This document shows positions 16,550-24,068 of a stretch of 48,385 nt of DNA, piece after piece. The notes beneath the pieces are model-generated. The model worked only from the letters and a program-made list of their open reading frames with translations, had not been told where the DNA came from and did no database searches. The position numbers and the translations under genes are program-made. The stretch comes from Oscillospiraceae bacterium (lineage in GTDB: Bacteria > Bacillota > Clostridia > Oscillospirales > Ruminococcaceae), in assembly GCA_017555565.1 (NCBI GenBank), contig JAFZGF010000057.1:1-48385 (forward strand), written 5' to 3'. Position 1 is the first letter of the stretch. Each line of letters opens with the position of its first letter.

Positions 16550-17695
16550 ATGAACAATGTATACATAAAAAAGCAGGACAGCTATATCCTTGAAGATGTG
16601 GTGTCTTCTGTAAGGGAGATACTGCTGTGGGGCGGTATTGATAAAAAAATCAGTGCTGATACCACCATTCTGTTAAAACCCAATATGCTGTCCAAAAGCA
16701 GTCCCGACAGGGCTGTGACCACACACCCGTCTGTAGTAGAGGCCGTTATAATCCTGCTGAAAGAGTTTGGCGCAAAGGCCGGAAACATCACTGTTGCAGA
16801 TTCTTCGGGGGGGCCACAGAACTCAATGATTCTCGCAGCCAACTACAAAGTCTGCGGCTTTGCTGATGTGGCAAGCCGCCAGGGTGTAAATCTGTACACA
16901 AAACTGGAAAGCAAGACTGTCAGAACCGACGGTGTAATGGTCAAGGAGTTTGAACTTATAGCACCAGCTGTTGACTGTGATATAATCATAAACCTGCCTA
17001 AATTCAAAACCCACGTGATGACAGCGATGTCCGGGGCGGTAAAAAATCTGTTCGGCACAGTTCCTGGGCTGAAAAAAGCCGAGTTCCATATGAGATTTCC
17101 TGACAAGGACAACTTTTCGGAAATGATTGTGGACCTGTGCGAAACTGTAAAAACTGATTTTACCATTGTAGACGGCATTGTAGGTATGGAAGGCGACGGT
17201 CCAGGCAGCGGTATCCCAAGAAAATTCGGTATTATGCTTGCAGGCGAAAACCCATACGCCATAGATGGTGCCATCTGCAGTATGATGGGGTTTGAACTGA
17301 CCAGACCTCCGATAATGAATGCCGCAGTAAAACGCAGGCTTATGGGAGAAAACTTTGACAGTGCTCTCCTCTGCGGCGATACAGAGATGTTCAGACAGAT
17401 AGACAATTTTGTAAAACCCCAGTCCTATCGGGTGGACTTTTCTGACAGAGTGCCCCGTGCCATACGCTGGGCAACACCTACCGTGGAAAAACTGCTGGCA
17501 CCAAAACCCAAAATCAACAAATCAGCCTGCATAGGCTGTGGTAACTGCAGGGATATATGCCCGCAGAAAACCATTACAATAACCGATGGCAAAGCGGTTA
17601 TCAATATGAAAAACTGCATCAGATGCTTCTGCTGTCACGAAATGTGCCCGGTAAAAGCCATTGATGTAAAACGCAATATATTCTTCAACATTTGA
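16550..17695 (+). CDS. DUF362 protein with C-terminal 2[4Fe-4S] ferredoxin domain
   Basis: 381 residues. Residues about 1-305 are a DUF362 domain (LLKPNMLSKSSPDRAVTTHP, NLPKFKTHVMTAMSGAVKN, GDGPGSGIPRKFGIML). The C-terminus has two ferredoxin cysteine sets, CIGCGNCRDICP and CIRCFCCHEMCP. DUF362 proteins are often iron-sulfur proteins of unknown reaction in anaerobes, and a redox role is likely. It is tightly packed after the aminotransferase gene (5 bases) and before ispE (13 bases), which suggests one transcript but does not define its function. Confidence 0.88.
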   Translation: MNNVYIKKQDSYILEDVVSSVREILLWGGIDKKISADTTILLKPNMLSKSSPDRAVTTHPSVVEAVIILLKEFGAKAGNITVADSSGGPQNSMILAANYKVCGFADVASRQGVNLYTKLESKTVRTDGVMVKEFELIAPAVDCDIIINLPKFKTHVMTAMSGAVKNLFGTVPGLKKAEFHMRFPDKDNFSEMIVDLCETVKTDFTIVDGIVGMEGDGPGSGIPRKFGIMLAGENPYAIDGAICSMMGFELTRPPIMNAAVKRRLMGENFDSALLCGDTEMFRQIDNFVKPQSYRVDFSDRVPRAIRWATPTVEKLLAPKPKINKSACIGCGNCRDICPQKTITITDGKAVINMKNCIRCFCCHEMCPVKAIDVKRNIFFNI

Positions 17696-17708
17696 TACAG
17701 AGGTTATT

Positions 17709-18596
17709 ATGGACAAAGTAAATGTTATTGCACCTGCAAAAATCAACCTTTCCCTTGATATTCTTGGCGTGGACGAAAGAGGTTATCACCTGCTGGATAT
17801 GATTATGCAGACTGTTTCTCTTTTTGAAAGGGTGACAGTTTCCAAAAAGGAAAAAGACATCACGCTGTCTTCCAATGCAAGATACATACCTACTGACAGC
17901 AAGAATGTGGCTGTAAAGGCGGCGATGCTGTTTTTTGAATACACAGGTATTCAGGGCGGCGCCCATATCCATATCAAAAAAACTGTACCTATAAAAGCCG
18001 GTATGGCTGGTGGCAGTGCTGACGCCGCAGGTGTTATTGTAGGGCTGGACAAAATCTATGAAACCAACCTTACCCGCCAGCAGATGTGCGAAATAGGTGC
18101 AAAAGCCGGCAGTGATGTACCATTTATGATTATGGGTGGCACAAAACGCGTACAGGGTGTAGGCGAAATAATCAAGCCTTGTCCACCTATGCCAAGATGC
18201 TATCTGGTAATCTGTATGCCGGACAAAGGTGTGTCCACACCGGCGGCATTTGCAAATTACGACACATTGGGTGAAAAGACTCTGGTGGAAACAGATAAAC
18301 TTGTTGCCGCAATGGAAGAAAACGACATCTATGGTGTGGCAAAATATATGGCCAACGACCTGGAAAAAGCCGCCGCCAGCGAATATACCCAGCCTATCAA
18401 GGAAGAACTGATACAGCAGGGTGCTATCGGCAGTGTAATGACCGGCAGTGGTGCGGCAGTATTCGGAGTATTTGATGACGAAGACAAAGCAAAAGCCGCT
18501 GTGGAATATTTCCGCGGCAGAGTGCGCAGTGTATTTATTGCAAAACCTGTAGGATTTGGCGCTACAATAGCCAAGGACAGACCAAGAAGAAGATAA
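17709..18596 (+). CDS. ispE: 4-diphosphocytidyl-2-C-methyl-D-erythritol kinase
   Basis: 295 residues, GHMP kinase of the MEP isoprenoid pathway. It phosphorylates CDP-ME to CDP-ME-2-phosphate with ATP. Motif 1 (APAKINLSLDILGVDERGYH, residues 8-27) carries the Lys-Ile-Asn signature, the ATP loop is PIKAGMAGGSADAAG, the segment GSDVPFMIMGGT follows, and the C-terminal motif is MTGSGAAVFGVF. Start: ATG preceded by CAGAGG. It is the last gene of the lrp-aminotransferase-DUF362-ispE run, closed by a strong terminator. Presence of the MEP pathway fits Clostridia. Confidence 0.95.
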   Translation: MDKVNVIAPAKINLSLDILGVDERGYHLLDMIMQTVSLFERVTVSKKEKDITLSSNARYIPTDSKNVAVKAAMLFFEYTGIQGGAHIHIKKTVPIKAGMAGGSADAAGVIVGLDKIYETNLTRQQMCEIGAKAGSDVPFMIMGGTKRVQGVGEIIKPCPPMPRCYLVICMPDKGVSTPAAFANYDTLGEKTLVETDKLVAAMEENDIYGVAKYMANDLEKAAASEYTQPIKEELIQQGAIGSVMTGSGAAVFGVFDDEDKAKAAVEYFRGRVRSVFIAKPVGFGATIAKDRPRRR

Positions 18597-18606
18597 AAGA
18601 ACAAGA

Positions 18607-18624
18607 CCACCGCCAAAGCGGTGG
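18607..18624 (+). other. Small hairpin after ispE
   Basis: CCACCGC-CAAA-GCGGTGG with no T-tract. It lies between the ispE stop and the real terminator and could protect the 3' end. Confidence 0.5.
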
Positions 18625-18642
18625 AATATATAAAAACAGTTT

Positions 18643-18677
18643 CAGTCCCGGCAGAATTATCTGTCGGGACTGTTTTA
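18643..18677 (+). terminator. Terminator after ispE
   Basis: Thirteen-base arms with one G-T pair (18643-18655 and 18660-18672), then TTTT. Confidence 0.85.
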
Positions 18678-18716
18678 GTATATACAACAGATATGTAAAC
18701 TGTTAGATAAATTTGA

Positions 18717-19175
18717 ATAGGGCGAAGAGAAAGGGGTTCGGGGAAAGTATTTCCCCGAATACAAATCGCGAAGTCTGCGGAGAACAAGCAGAGAGCCAGG
18801 GTAAGCAAAGCACAGCGATGCTTACAGGTGGCGATATGCTTGTGTAAATCGAGGGAAAATTACAGTGCGAAGGAACGTAGTGACGAAGGTTTGTAATTTT
18901 TCCCGATTTGTAGCAGACGTAGCATTCCACACTTGTGCGGCGTTTGTGGGGCGCGGGGGAATCGCAACCCCCGCGTCTTTGGTTACTTTCTTCAAAGAAA
19001 GTAACGCCAGCGCAGCGTGACAAAAAATCTGCGCACGCACCAAAGCAAAGATTCTTCGCCTCGTTTCACTCGCTCAGAATGACAGAATAAGGTTTTACAA
19101 CAGGCGGATAATATCCGCCCCTACGCAGTTTTTGGGATGTTTCGGGACGTCGAGTACGCCGTCCCCTACGCGGTT
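18717..19175. repeat. Mosaic of palindromic intergenic repeats
   Basis: No gene is credible between ispE and the hydrolase gene. The stretch is GC-richer than its surroundings and is built from perfect or near-perfect palindromes: 18737-18759 (10-base arms), 18801-18825 (GTAAGCA/TGCTTAC), 18952-18975 (CGCGGGGG/CCCCCGCG), 18982-19005 (11-base arms), 19103-19119 (GGCGGATA/TATCCGCC) and 19144-19165 (GGGACG/CGTCCC). An AAAGATTCTTCG ... CTCAGAATGACA block (about 19044-19084) is shared with the other repeats in the window. It looks like successive insertions of small palindromic elements. Confidence 0.75.
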
Positions 19176-19257
19176 ATACTGTACTACAATCTATTAGAAA
19201 AATCCCAATTTTATAAACACTTTAAATTTCCGGCGAATATTACACGCTATTGTAAAA

Positions 19258-19291
19258 AAATCCTCCCTATGAAATCTCATAGAGAGGATTT
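19258..19291 (-). terminator. Terminator of the peptidase C26-like gene
   Basis: Hairpin with arms 19258-19272 and 19277-19291 (one mismatch) and T7 on the minus-strand side. Confidence 0.85.
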
Positions 19292-19332
19292 GCTGCGTAT
19301 GTTTATAATGCCAAACAATAGCCTTTTATATT

Positions 19333-20067
19333 TTATTTCATATTTTCGATGCAGGCATTTACAAAGTCTGAAAGGATTTTGTCCATATTTTCATTGAAAT
19401 CCATAAGTTCCGGATGCCACTGATAGCAACGCACCCAATGGTCAGGGTCGTCAAGATAGAAACTTTCGCACAGACCGTCCGGTGCGTATGCCATAGGTAT
19501 CAGCTTTTCACCCAGCACTTTATAACCCTGGTGATGTGTGCTGTTTACACCGATGGAATCTTTGCCCAGCAGTTTGTGCAGAGGTGTGCCTTCCACAATA
19601 TTTACTGTGTGGCTGTCTTCTGTGCGCATTGTCAGATAGTCAGGGTGATTAATCATATCACCTTTCTGTGTTTTCAGATCCTGGTACAGCTTGCCGCCAA
19701 AGAATACGTTTGTAATCTGGCTGCCGCGACAAACAGAGAAAATAGGTTTTTTATGTTTAGCCGCCGCTTTAAGCAGATTCATATCTGAAACATCGCGGTC
19801 TTTTTCGATAGCACCACAGAATTCTTCCACTTCTTCGCCATACAGGTCCGGACCTACATCAGCTCCGCCAGTCATAAACAGACCATCTGCCACAGCCATA
19901 AGCCGGTCAGCCTCCTCCTCACTTAAAAAGGCAGGGATAACAGGAATAGCGCCGCGTTGCTGCAGCTGCCAGGCATTTTTCTCTGATGTAGCCAGGAGAG
20001 TAACTTCAAATGGTGGCATAGATAATTTCTGATGTTCTGGTGAAACAACAATTACAGGTTTTTTCAT
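19333..20067 (-). CDS. Gamma-glutamyl-gamma-aminobutyrate hydrolase family (peptidase C26)
   Basis: 244 residues, class I glutamine amidotransferase-like fold, cytoplasmic. Signatures: FMTGGADVGPDLYGEE (around residues 64-79), the nucleophile in FSVCRGSQITNVFFGG, and the catalytic His-Glu in QWHPELM. Relatives (PuuD and others) hydrolyse gamma-glutamyl bonds, for instance in putrescine breakdown, but no puu genes are here, so the substrate is uncertain. Start: AAGGAG 9 bases before the ATG. It is a single gene with its own terminator. Confidence 0.87.
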   Translation of the reverse strand: MKKPVIVVSPEHQKLSMPPFEVTLLATSEKNAWQLQQRGAIPVIPAFLSEEEADRLMAVADGLFMTGGADVGPDLYGEEVEEFCGAIEKDRDVSDMNLLKAAAKHKKPIFSVCRGSQITNVFFGGKLYQDLKTQKGDMINHPDYLTMRTEDSHTVNIVEGTPLHKLLGKDSIGVNSTHHQGYKVLGEKLIPMAYAPDGLCESFYLDDPDHWVRCYQWHPELMDFNENMDKILSDFVNACIENMK

Positions 20068-20212
20068 AACTTATCTCCTTTTTAAGTAAGTGATAGGTTT
20101 ATTATATTCACCATTTATAATTATTGCAATACAATGGCGGGAGATGTCCCCGGGTGTAACACAATATATCGATATGTCTTTTCAAGGGATACAGTTGTAT
20201 TTTCTGCATAAC

Positions 20213-20240
20213 AAAAGAGCAGGGTTCCCCCTGCTCTTTT
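20213..20240 (-). terminator. Terminator of the copper operon
   Basis: Twelve-base arms (20213-20224 and 20229-20240), 14 bases after the copZ stop on the minus strand. Confidence 0.9.
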
Positions 20241-20253
20241 TGCTTTTTTAAAA

Positions 20254-20457
20254 TTATTTAACTACTTCTGTTACTTTGTAGCCAGCGTCAACAACTGCTG
20301 CAACCAGTGCTGCTTCCAGTTCTGGAGCTGCTGTAACTGTAGCCTGTTTTTCTTCCAGGCTTACTACTACATCTGCAGCACCTTCAACACCGTTGAGAGC
20401 TTTGTCTACGTGTTTAACACATTTTGGGCACATCATACCTTCAATTTTAAGAATCAT
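20254..20457 (-). CDS. copZ: CopZ-like copper chaperone (HMA domain)
   Basis: 67 residues, one heavy-metal-associated domain with the Cys-x-x-Cys metal site in GMMCPKC (residues 7-13). Such proteins carry Cu(I) in the cytoplasm and hand it to CopA. I start at 20457, where GGAG lies 9 bases upstream; a longer in-frame start at 20496 adds 13 charged residues and has no site. It is the last gene of csoR-copA-copZ, 39 bases after copA and ending at a strong terminator. Co-expression under CsoR is expected. Confidence 0.9.
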   Translation of the reverse strand: MILKIEGMMCPKCVKHVDKALNGVEGAADVVVSLEEKQATVTAAPELEAALVAAVVDAGYKVTEVVK

Positions 20458-20496
20458 TTCAGTTTTCTCCTTTTCATTATTTATATCTTGGTGCAC

Positions 20497-23316
20497 TTAC
20501 TGTGCATTGATAACATCAGTCACTTCGTAATCTTCAGCTGTGATAGCGTCGATCATAGCCTGGATTTTGCCAGGGTCTGCACTTACTGTAGCCTTGTTTT
20601 CTTCAAGACTTACGTTTATATCTGTTACACCTTCTACACTTTCCAGGGCTTCTTTTACATGGCGTACGCAATGTTCGCACATCATACCATCTATCATAAG
20701 AGTGATATTGCCTTTTGGCTGTGGTTTGCTTTCTGCAACGATAACATCGGTTACTTCGTAATCTTCGGCAACTATGGCATCCACCATAGCCTGGATTTTG
20801 CCAGGGTCTGCACTTACTGTTGCCTTGTTTTCTTCAAGACTTACGTTTATATCTGTTACACCTTCTACGCTTTCCAGGGCTTCTTTTACGTGGCGCACGC
20901 AGTGTTCGCACATCATACCATCTATCATAAGAGTGATATTACCCTGTGTTTTTTCTGCTTGCTTTTCAATCTGTGGCAGGTTCAGGGACATTTCTTCTGT
21001 ATTCACAGAAATATCCTGGTGTTCCACAGCTTTGTGGTCGTCTTTATCCACTTTGAACAGACGCAGGCGGAGAGCATTTGAAACAACAAAGATACTTGAG
21101 CAGGACATAGCGGCCGCACCAAAGGATGGTGTCAGCTTCCAGCCCCACAGCAGATAGAACACACCTGCCGCCAACGGAATACCACAGCTGTTATAGAAAA
21201 ATGCCCAGAACAGGTTCTGCTGGATATTTCTGATAACTGCTTTTGAAAGGCGGATAGCTGAAACTACGTCCAGCAGGTCGCTTTTCATAAGAACGATATC
21301 GGCACTTTCCACTGCTACGTCTGTGCCTGCACCGATGGCAACGCCAACATCAGCACGTACAAGGGCTGGGGCATCGTTTACACCGTCGCCAACCATTGCA
21401 ACCACTTTGCCTTCGGCCTGCAGCTGGGAAACCACTTTTTCCTTGTCCTGTGGCAGAACATCGGCAATTGTTTTGGACAGATTAAGGTCTTTGGCAATAC
21501 CTTTGGCTGTTCTCTCATTATCACCAGTCAGCATAATTACTTCCACGCCCATTGATGTCAGTTTTTCAATGGCCTGGCGGCTGGTTGGTTTAACCACATC
21601 AGCAACTGCTATGATACCCATAAGCTGATTGTTGCAGGCAAACATCATAGGTGTTTTGCCGCTGTCAGCAAGGCTGTTTACTTTTTCTTCTATAAGAGAA
21701 ATATCCACACCGTTTTCTCTCAGCAGCTTTGCATTGCCCGCAATATAATCATTGCCGGCATACTGTGCAAAAATGCCTTTGCCTGGGATGGAATTGAAGT
21801 TTTCCACCTGTGGATATTTAATATCGTTTTCCGCCGCATATTCCATAATGGCCATAGCCAGCGGATGTTCGGATTTACTTTCAAGGGCGGCGGCAATGGA
21901 AACAAACTGCTGTGAATCCATATTGATTGCCACCACATCTGTAACTGCAGGGCGGCCCTGGGTAATTGTACCTGTTTTATCCAGGACAACAGTATTTACA
22001 TTGTGGGCAATTTCCAGTGCTTCGCCGGATTTGATAAGAATGCCGTTTTCAGCGCCTTTGCCGGTGCCTACCATAATTGCAACCGGTGTGGCAAGGCCAA
22101 GGGCGCAAGGGCAGGAAATTACAAGAACTGTGATGGCGCAGGAAAGAGCAAATTCAAATGTGGCGTGGAGCATAAAGTACCATACCACAAATGTGACTGC
22201 CGCAATACCCATAACCACCGGAACAAAAATACCTGCGATTTTGTCTGCGGTCTGGGCTATAGGAGCTTTGGAAGCGCTGGCTTCTTCAACAAGGCGGATA
22301 ATCTGTGAGAATGTGGTGTCGTCGCCAACCTTTGTGGCCTGGATTCTGATAAAGCCAGTTTTGTTGATGGTAGCACCGATAACGCTGTCCCCTGCTTCTT
22401 TGTGAACCGGGATACTTTCACCCGTGATGGCCGCCTGGTCAACGCTGGTTACACCTTCCAGCACAATGCCGTCAACCGGGATATTCATACCTGGTTTTAC
22501 CAGCACGATGTCCCCCATAACCACCTGTTCTACCGGGATTTCAATTTCTTCGCCGTTTCTTTCAACTGTGGCAGTTTTAGGAGCAAGGTCCAGAAGACGG
22601 GAGATGGCTTCGCTGGTTTTACCTTTACTGCGGGCTTCCAGGAATTTACCAAGGGTGATAAGTGTAAGGATAGTGGCGCCGCCTTCAAAATAAAGGTCCA
22701 TATGGTATTTTGCAACCAGAGCCATATCTCCTGCGCCCATACCCCAGCTCATGCGGAAGATGGCGAACAGACCATATACAATGGCGGCTGTTGAGCCAAC
22801 AGCAATAAGGCTGTCCATATTAGGTGCACCGTGGAAAAGAGTTGAGAAACCTTTTTCATAATAGTGCTTGTTTATATACATAATAGGCAGACAGAGCAAA
22901 AACTGCACCAGCGCAAATGAAATTGCATTCTGATGGCCTGAAAGCCAGGATGGCAGTGGTGCGCCATACATACTGCCCATAGATACATACATCAGCGGTA
23001 TCCAGAACAAAAAGGATATGGCCAGGCGTTTTTTCATCTGTGCAATCTGTTTTTCTGCCACATTTTCCCTTGGCTTGGCAGTTGATGACTGCTGTTTGTT
23101 GTCTCCCCCAGCAAGGGAAGCGCCATATCCTGCCTTTTCAACGCAGGAAATAATTTCTTCTGTTGTAAGGGCTCCGTCAGGATATTCCACCTGCATACTG
23201 TTTGTCAGCAGGTTTACACTTACTGTACCGATACCTTCCAGCTTGGAAACACTTTTTTCCACACGAGAGGAACAGGCAGAGCAGGTCATACCCGTAATAT
23301 CATATTTCTGTTTCAT
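20497..23316 (-). CDS. copA: Copper-exporting P1B-type ATPase with one N-terminal and two C-terminal HMA domains
   Basis: 939 residues, longer than usual CopA (about 750-800). It exports Cu(I) across the cell membrane using ATP. In order: HMA domain with MTCSAC (Cys12, Cys15); membrane helices; TGES in the actuator domain; SCPCALG in the metal-transport helix; DKTGT phosphorylation site; SEHPLA; GDGVNDAP; last helices. Then, unusually, two more HMA domains (from about residues 792 and 869), each with GMMCEHC, 77 residues apart and almost identical in sequence. Start: AGAGGT 7 bases upstream, 11 bases after csoR. Confidence 0.96.
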   Translation of the reverse strand: MKQKYDITGMTCSACSSRVEKSVSKLEGIGTVSVNLLTNSMQVEYPDGALTTEEIISCVEKAGYGASLAGGDNKQQSSTAKPRENVAEKQIAQMKKRLAISFLFWIPLMYVSMGSMYGAPLPSWLSGHQNAISFALVQFLLCLPIMYINKHYYEKGFSTLFHGAPNMDSLIAVGSTAAIVYGLFAIFRMSWGMGAGDMALVAKYHMDLYFEGGATILTLITLGKFLEARSKGKTSEAISRLLDLAPKTATVERNGEEIEIPVEQVVMGDIVLVKPGMNIPVDGIVLEGVTSVDQAAITGESIPVHKEAGDSVIGATINKTGFIRIQATKVGDDTTFSQIIRLVEEASASKAPIAQTADKIAGIFVPVVMGIAAVTFVVWYFMLHATFEFALSCAITVLVISCPCALGLATPVAIMVGTGKGAENGILIKSGEALEIAHNVNTVVLDKTGTITQGRPAVTDVVAINMDSQQFVSIAAALESKSEHPLAMAIMEYAAENDIKYPQVENFNSIPGKGIFAQYAGNDYIAGNAKLLRENGVDISLIEEKVNSLADSGKTPMMFACNNQLMGIIAVADVVKPTSRQAIEKLTSMGVEVIMLTGDNERTAKGIAKDLNLSKTIADVLPQDKEKVVSQLQAEGKVVAMVGDGVNDAPALVRADVGVAIGAGTDVAVESADIVLMKSDLLDVVSAIRLSKAVIRNIQQNLFWAFFYNSCGIPLAAGVFYLLWGWKLTPSFGAAAMSCSSIFVVSNALRLRLFKVDKDDHKAVEHQDISVNTEEMSLNLPQIEKQAEKTQGNITLMIDGMMCEHCVRHVKEALESVEGVTDINVSLEENKATVSADPGKIQAMVDAIVAEDYEVTDVIVAESKPQPKGNITLMIDGMMCEHCVRHVKEALESVEGVTDINVSLEENKATVSADPGKIQAMIDAITAEDYEVTDVINAQ
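20509..20942. repeat. Tandem duplication inside copA (231-base period)
   Basis: Bases 20509-20711 and 20740-20942 are near-identical direct copies offset by 231 bases (77 codons). They encode the two C-terminal HMA domains. Most differences are concentrated at the interdomain end and at silent positions. Confidence 0.9.
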
Positions 23317-23327
23317 TGTGACCTCTT

Positions 23328-23591
23328 TTATTTCATAATTTTACTCATCAGACCTATGAGTTCATCCACTTTTTCGTTGCGGTCGTCCTCTGTAGCGGCA
23401 TTGTTTACACAGTGCTTCAGATGGGCGGTCAGCACCTGGCGGTTGGCATTTGCCAGCAGACCTTCAGTGGCCATAAGCTGATGGGAAATATCTACGCAAT
23501 ATCTGTCGTCTTCCACCATTTTGATAACTGCATCCAGCTGGCCGCGGGCAGTTTTTAAAAGGCGGAGAACCTTGGTTTTATCTGCTACCAT
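23328..23591 (-). CDS. csoR: CsoR-family copper-sensing repressor
   Basis: 87 residues, all-helical DUF156/CsoR protein. The copper ligands fit the family spacing: Cys32 (RYCVDI), His57 and Cys61 (AHLKHC). When Cu(I) binds, the protein leaves its operator and the copper operon is transcribed. I start at 23591, where AAGGAG lies 9 bases upstream; the longer frame from 23669 would read through the operator and promoter. It is the first gene of csoR-copA-copZ, so it is autoregulated. Other members of the family sense nickel or persulfide, but the copA-copZ context and the C-H-C set favour copper. Confidence 0.94.
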   Translation of the reverse strand: MVADKTKVLRLLKTARGQLDAVIKMVEDDRYCVDISHQLMATEGLLANANRQVLTAHLKHCVNNAATEDDRNEKVDELIGLMSKIMK

Positions 23592-23607
23592 TTTATCTTT
23601 CTCCTTT

Positions 23608-23663
23608 ATCCCCCACCCCGGGGGTATGGGTATATAATACACCTTATTTATGGTTTGTGTCAA
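23608..23663 (-). promoter_or_regulatory. Copper-operon promoter with CsoR operator
   Basis: Minus strand: TTGACA (23658-23663), 18-base spacer, TATTAT (23634-23639). Immediately downstream, at 23608-23627, is the GC-rich palindrome ATACCCCC-GGGG-TGGGGGAT, which fits the known ATACCC...GGGTAT pattern of CsoR operators. It overlaps the expected transcription start, as suits a repressor. Confidence 0.85.
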
Positions 23664-23731
23664 TTGCAAGGTGATTGTGGTTACAGTGTGAATTACTGTT
23701 TGTAGGAATTACGAAACATTTCCCAATCAAA

Positions 23732-23800
23732 ACCACGCGTTGAACGCGTGGTATACGCAAGTCTTAAAAGAGCATATTGCTGGCTCACCTCTCAAGAGGT
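23732..23800. mobile_element. Possible IS200/IS605-type end remnant (two hairpins)
   Basis: A perfect hairpin, ACCACGCGT-TGA-ACGCGTGGT (23732-23752), and a second, ACCTCT-CA-AGAGGT (23787-23800), lie 34 bases apart with no gene. Paired subterminal hairpins are typical of IS200/IS605 elements and their non-autonomous derivatives. No transposase is present. Assignment by analogy only. Confidence 0.35.
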
Positions 23801-23832
23801 ACTGAAAGTTTGTCATTTGCATTATTTGCACT

Positions 23833-24026
23833 GCAACCACTAAAGTGGTAATTTGTCATTCTGAGGAGAAATTTTATTTCGATGAAGAATCTTTGCTTTA
23901 GAGTTGTGTACATAGCAAAGATTCTTCACTCACTTTGTTCGTTCAGAATGACAGTTGGCTGCGCCGCTGCTTGGAGCTAAAGCATTTTTCCACAGTATAG
24001 CTGGTGGTATTCTATACACAAAGCAA
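23833..24026. repeat. Interspersed repeat, short form (copy R2)
   Basis: It has the same left end (CAACCACTAAAGTGGTAAT then TGTCATTCTGAG) and right end (GAGCTAAAGCATTTTTCC ... TAGCTGGTGGT ... TATACACAAAGC) as copy R1, and it lacks the central 150-base module. The AAGAATCTTTGC and GCAAAGATTCTTC segments and the TGTCATTCTGAG and TCAGAATGACA segments are inverted, so it can fold into a long hairpin. With the remnant just to its left, it fills the gap between csoR and htrA; I see no gene there. Confidence 0.8.
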
Positions 24027-24050
24027 AAGGCACAGCAAAAGCTGTGCCTT
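24027..24050 (-). terminator. Terminator of htrA
   Basis: Ten-base arms AAGGCACAGC/GCTGTGCCTT with an AAAA loop, followed on the minus strand by TTTGCTTTG, which belongs to the end of repeat R2. Confidence 0.85.
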
Positions 24051-24068
24051 GATTAAAGCTATATTATT

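Noticed and set aside
18329-18808. Minus-strand open frame over the ispE end and repeats
   Set aside because: It combines antisense of ispE with repeat sequence and has no ribosome site or family resemblance.
20509-20942. CRISPR-like direct repeats
   Set aside because: The two copies are 203-base coding units for HMA domains in frame within copA, not short repeats with spacers.
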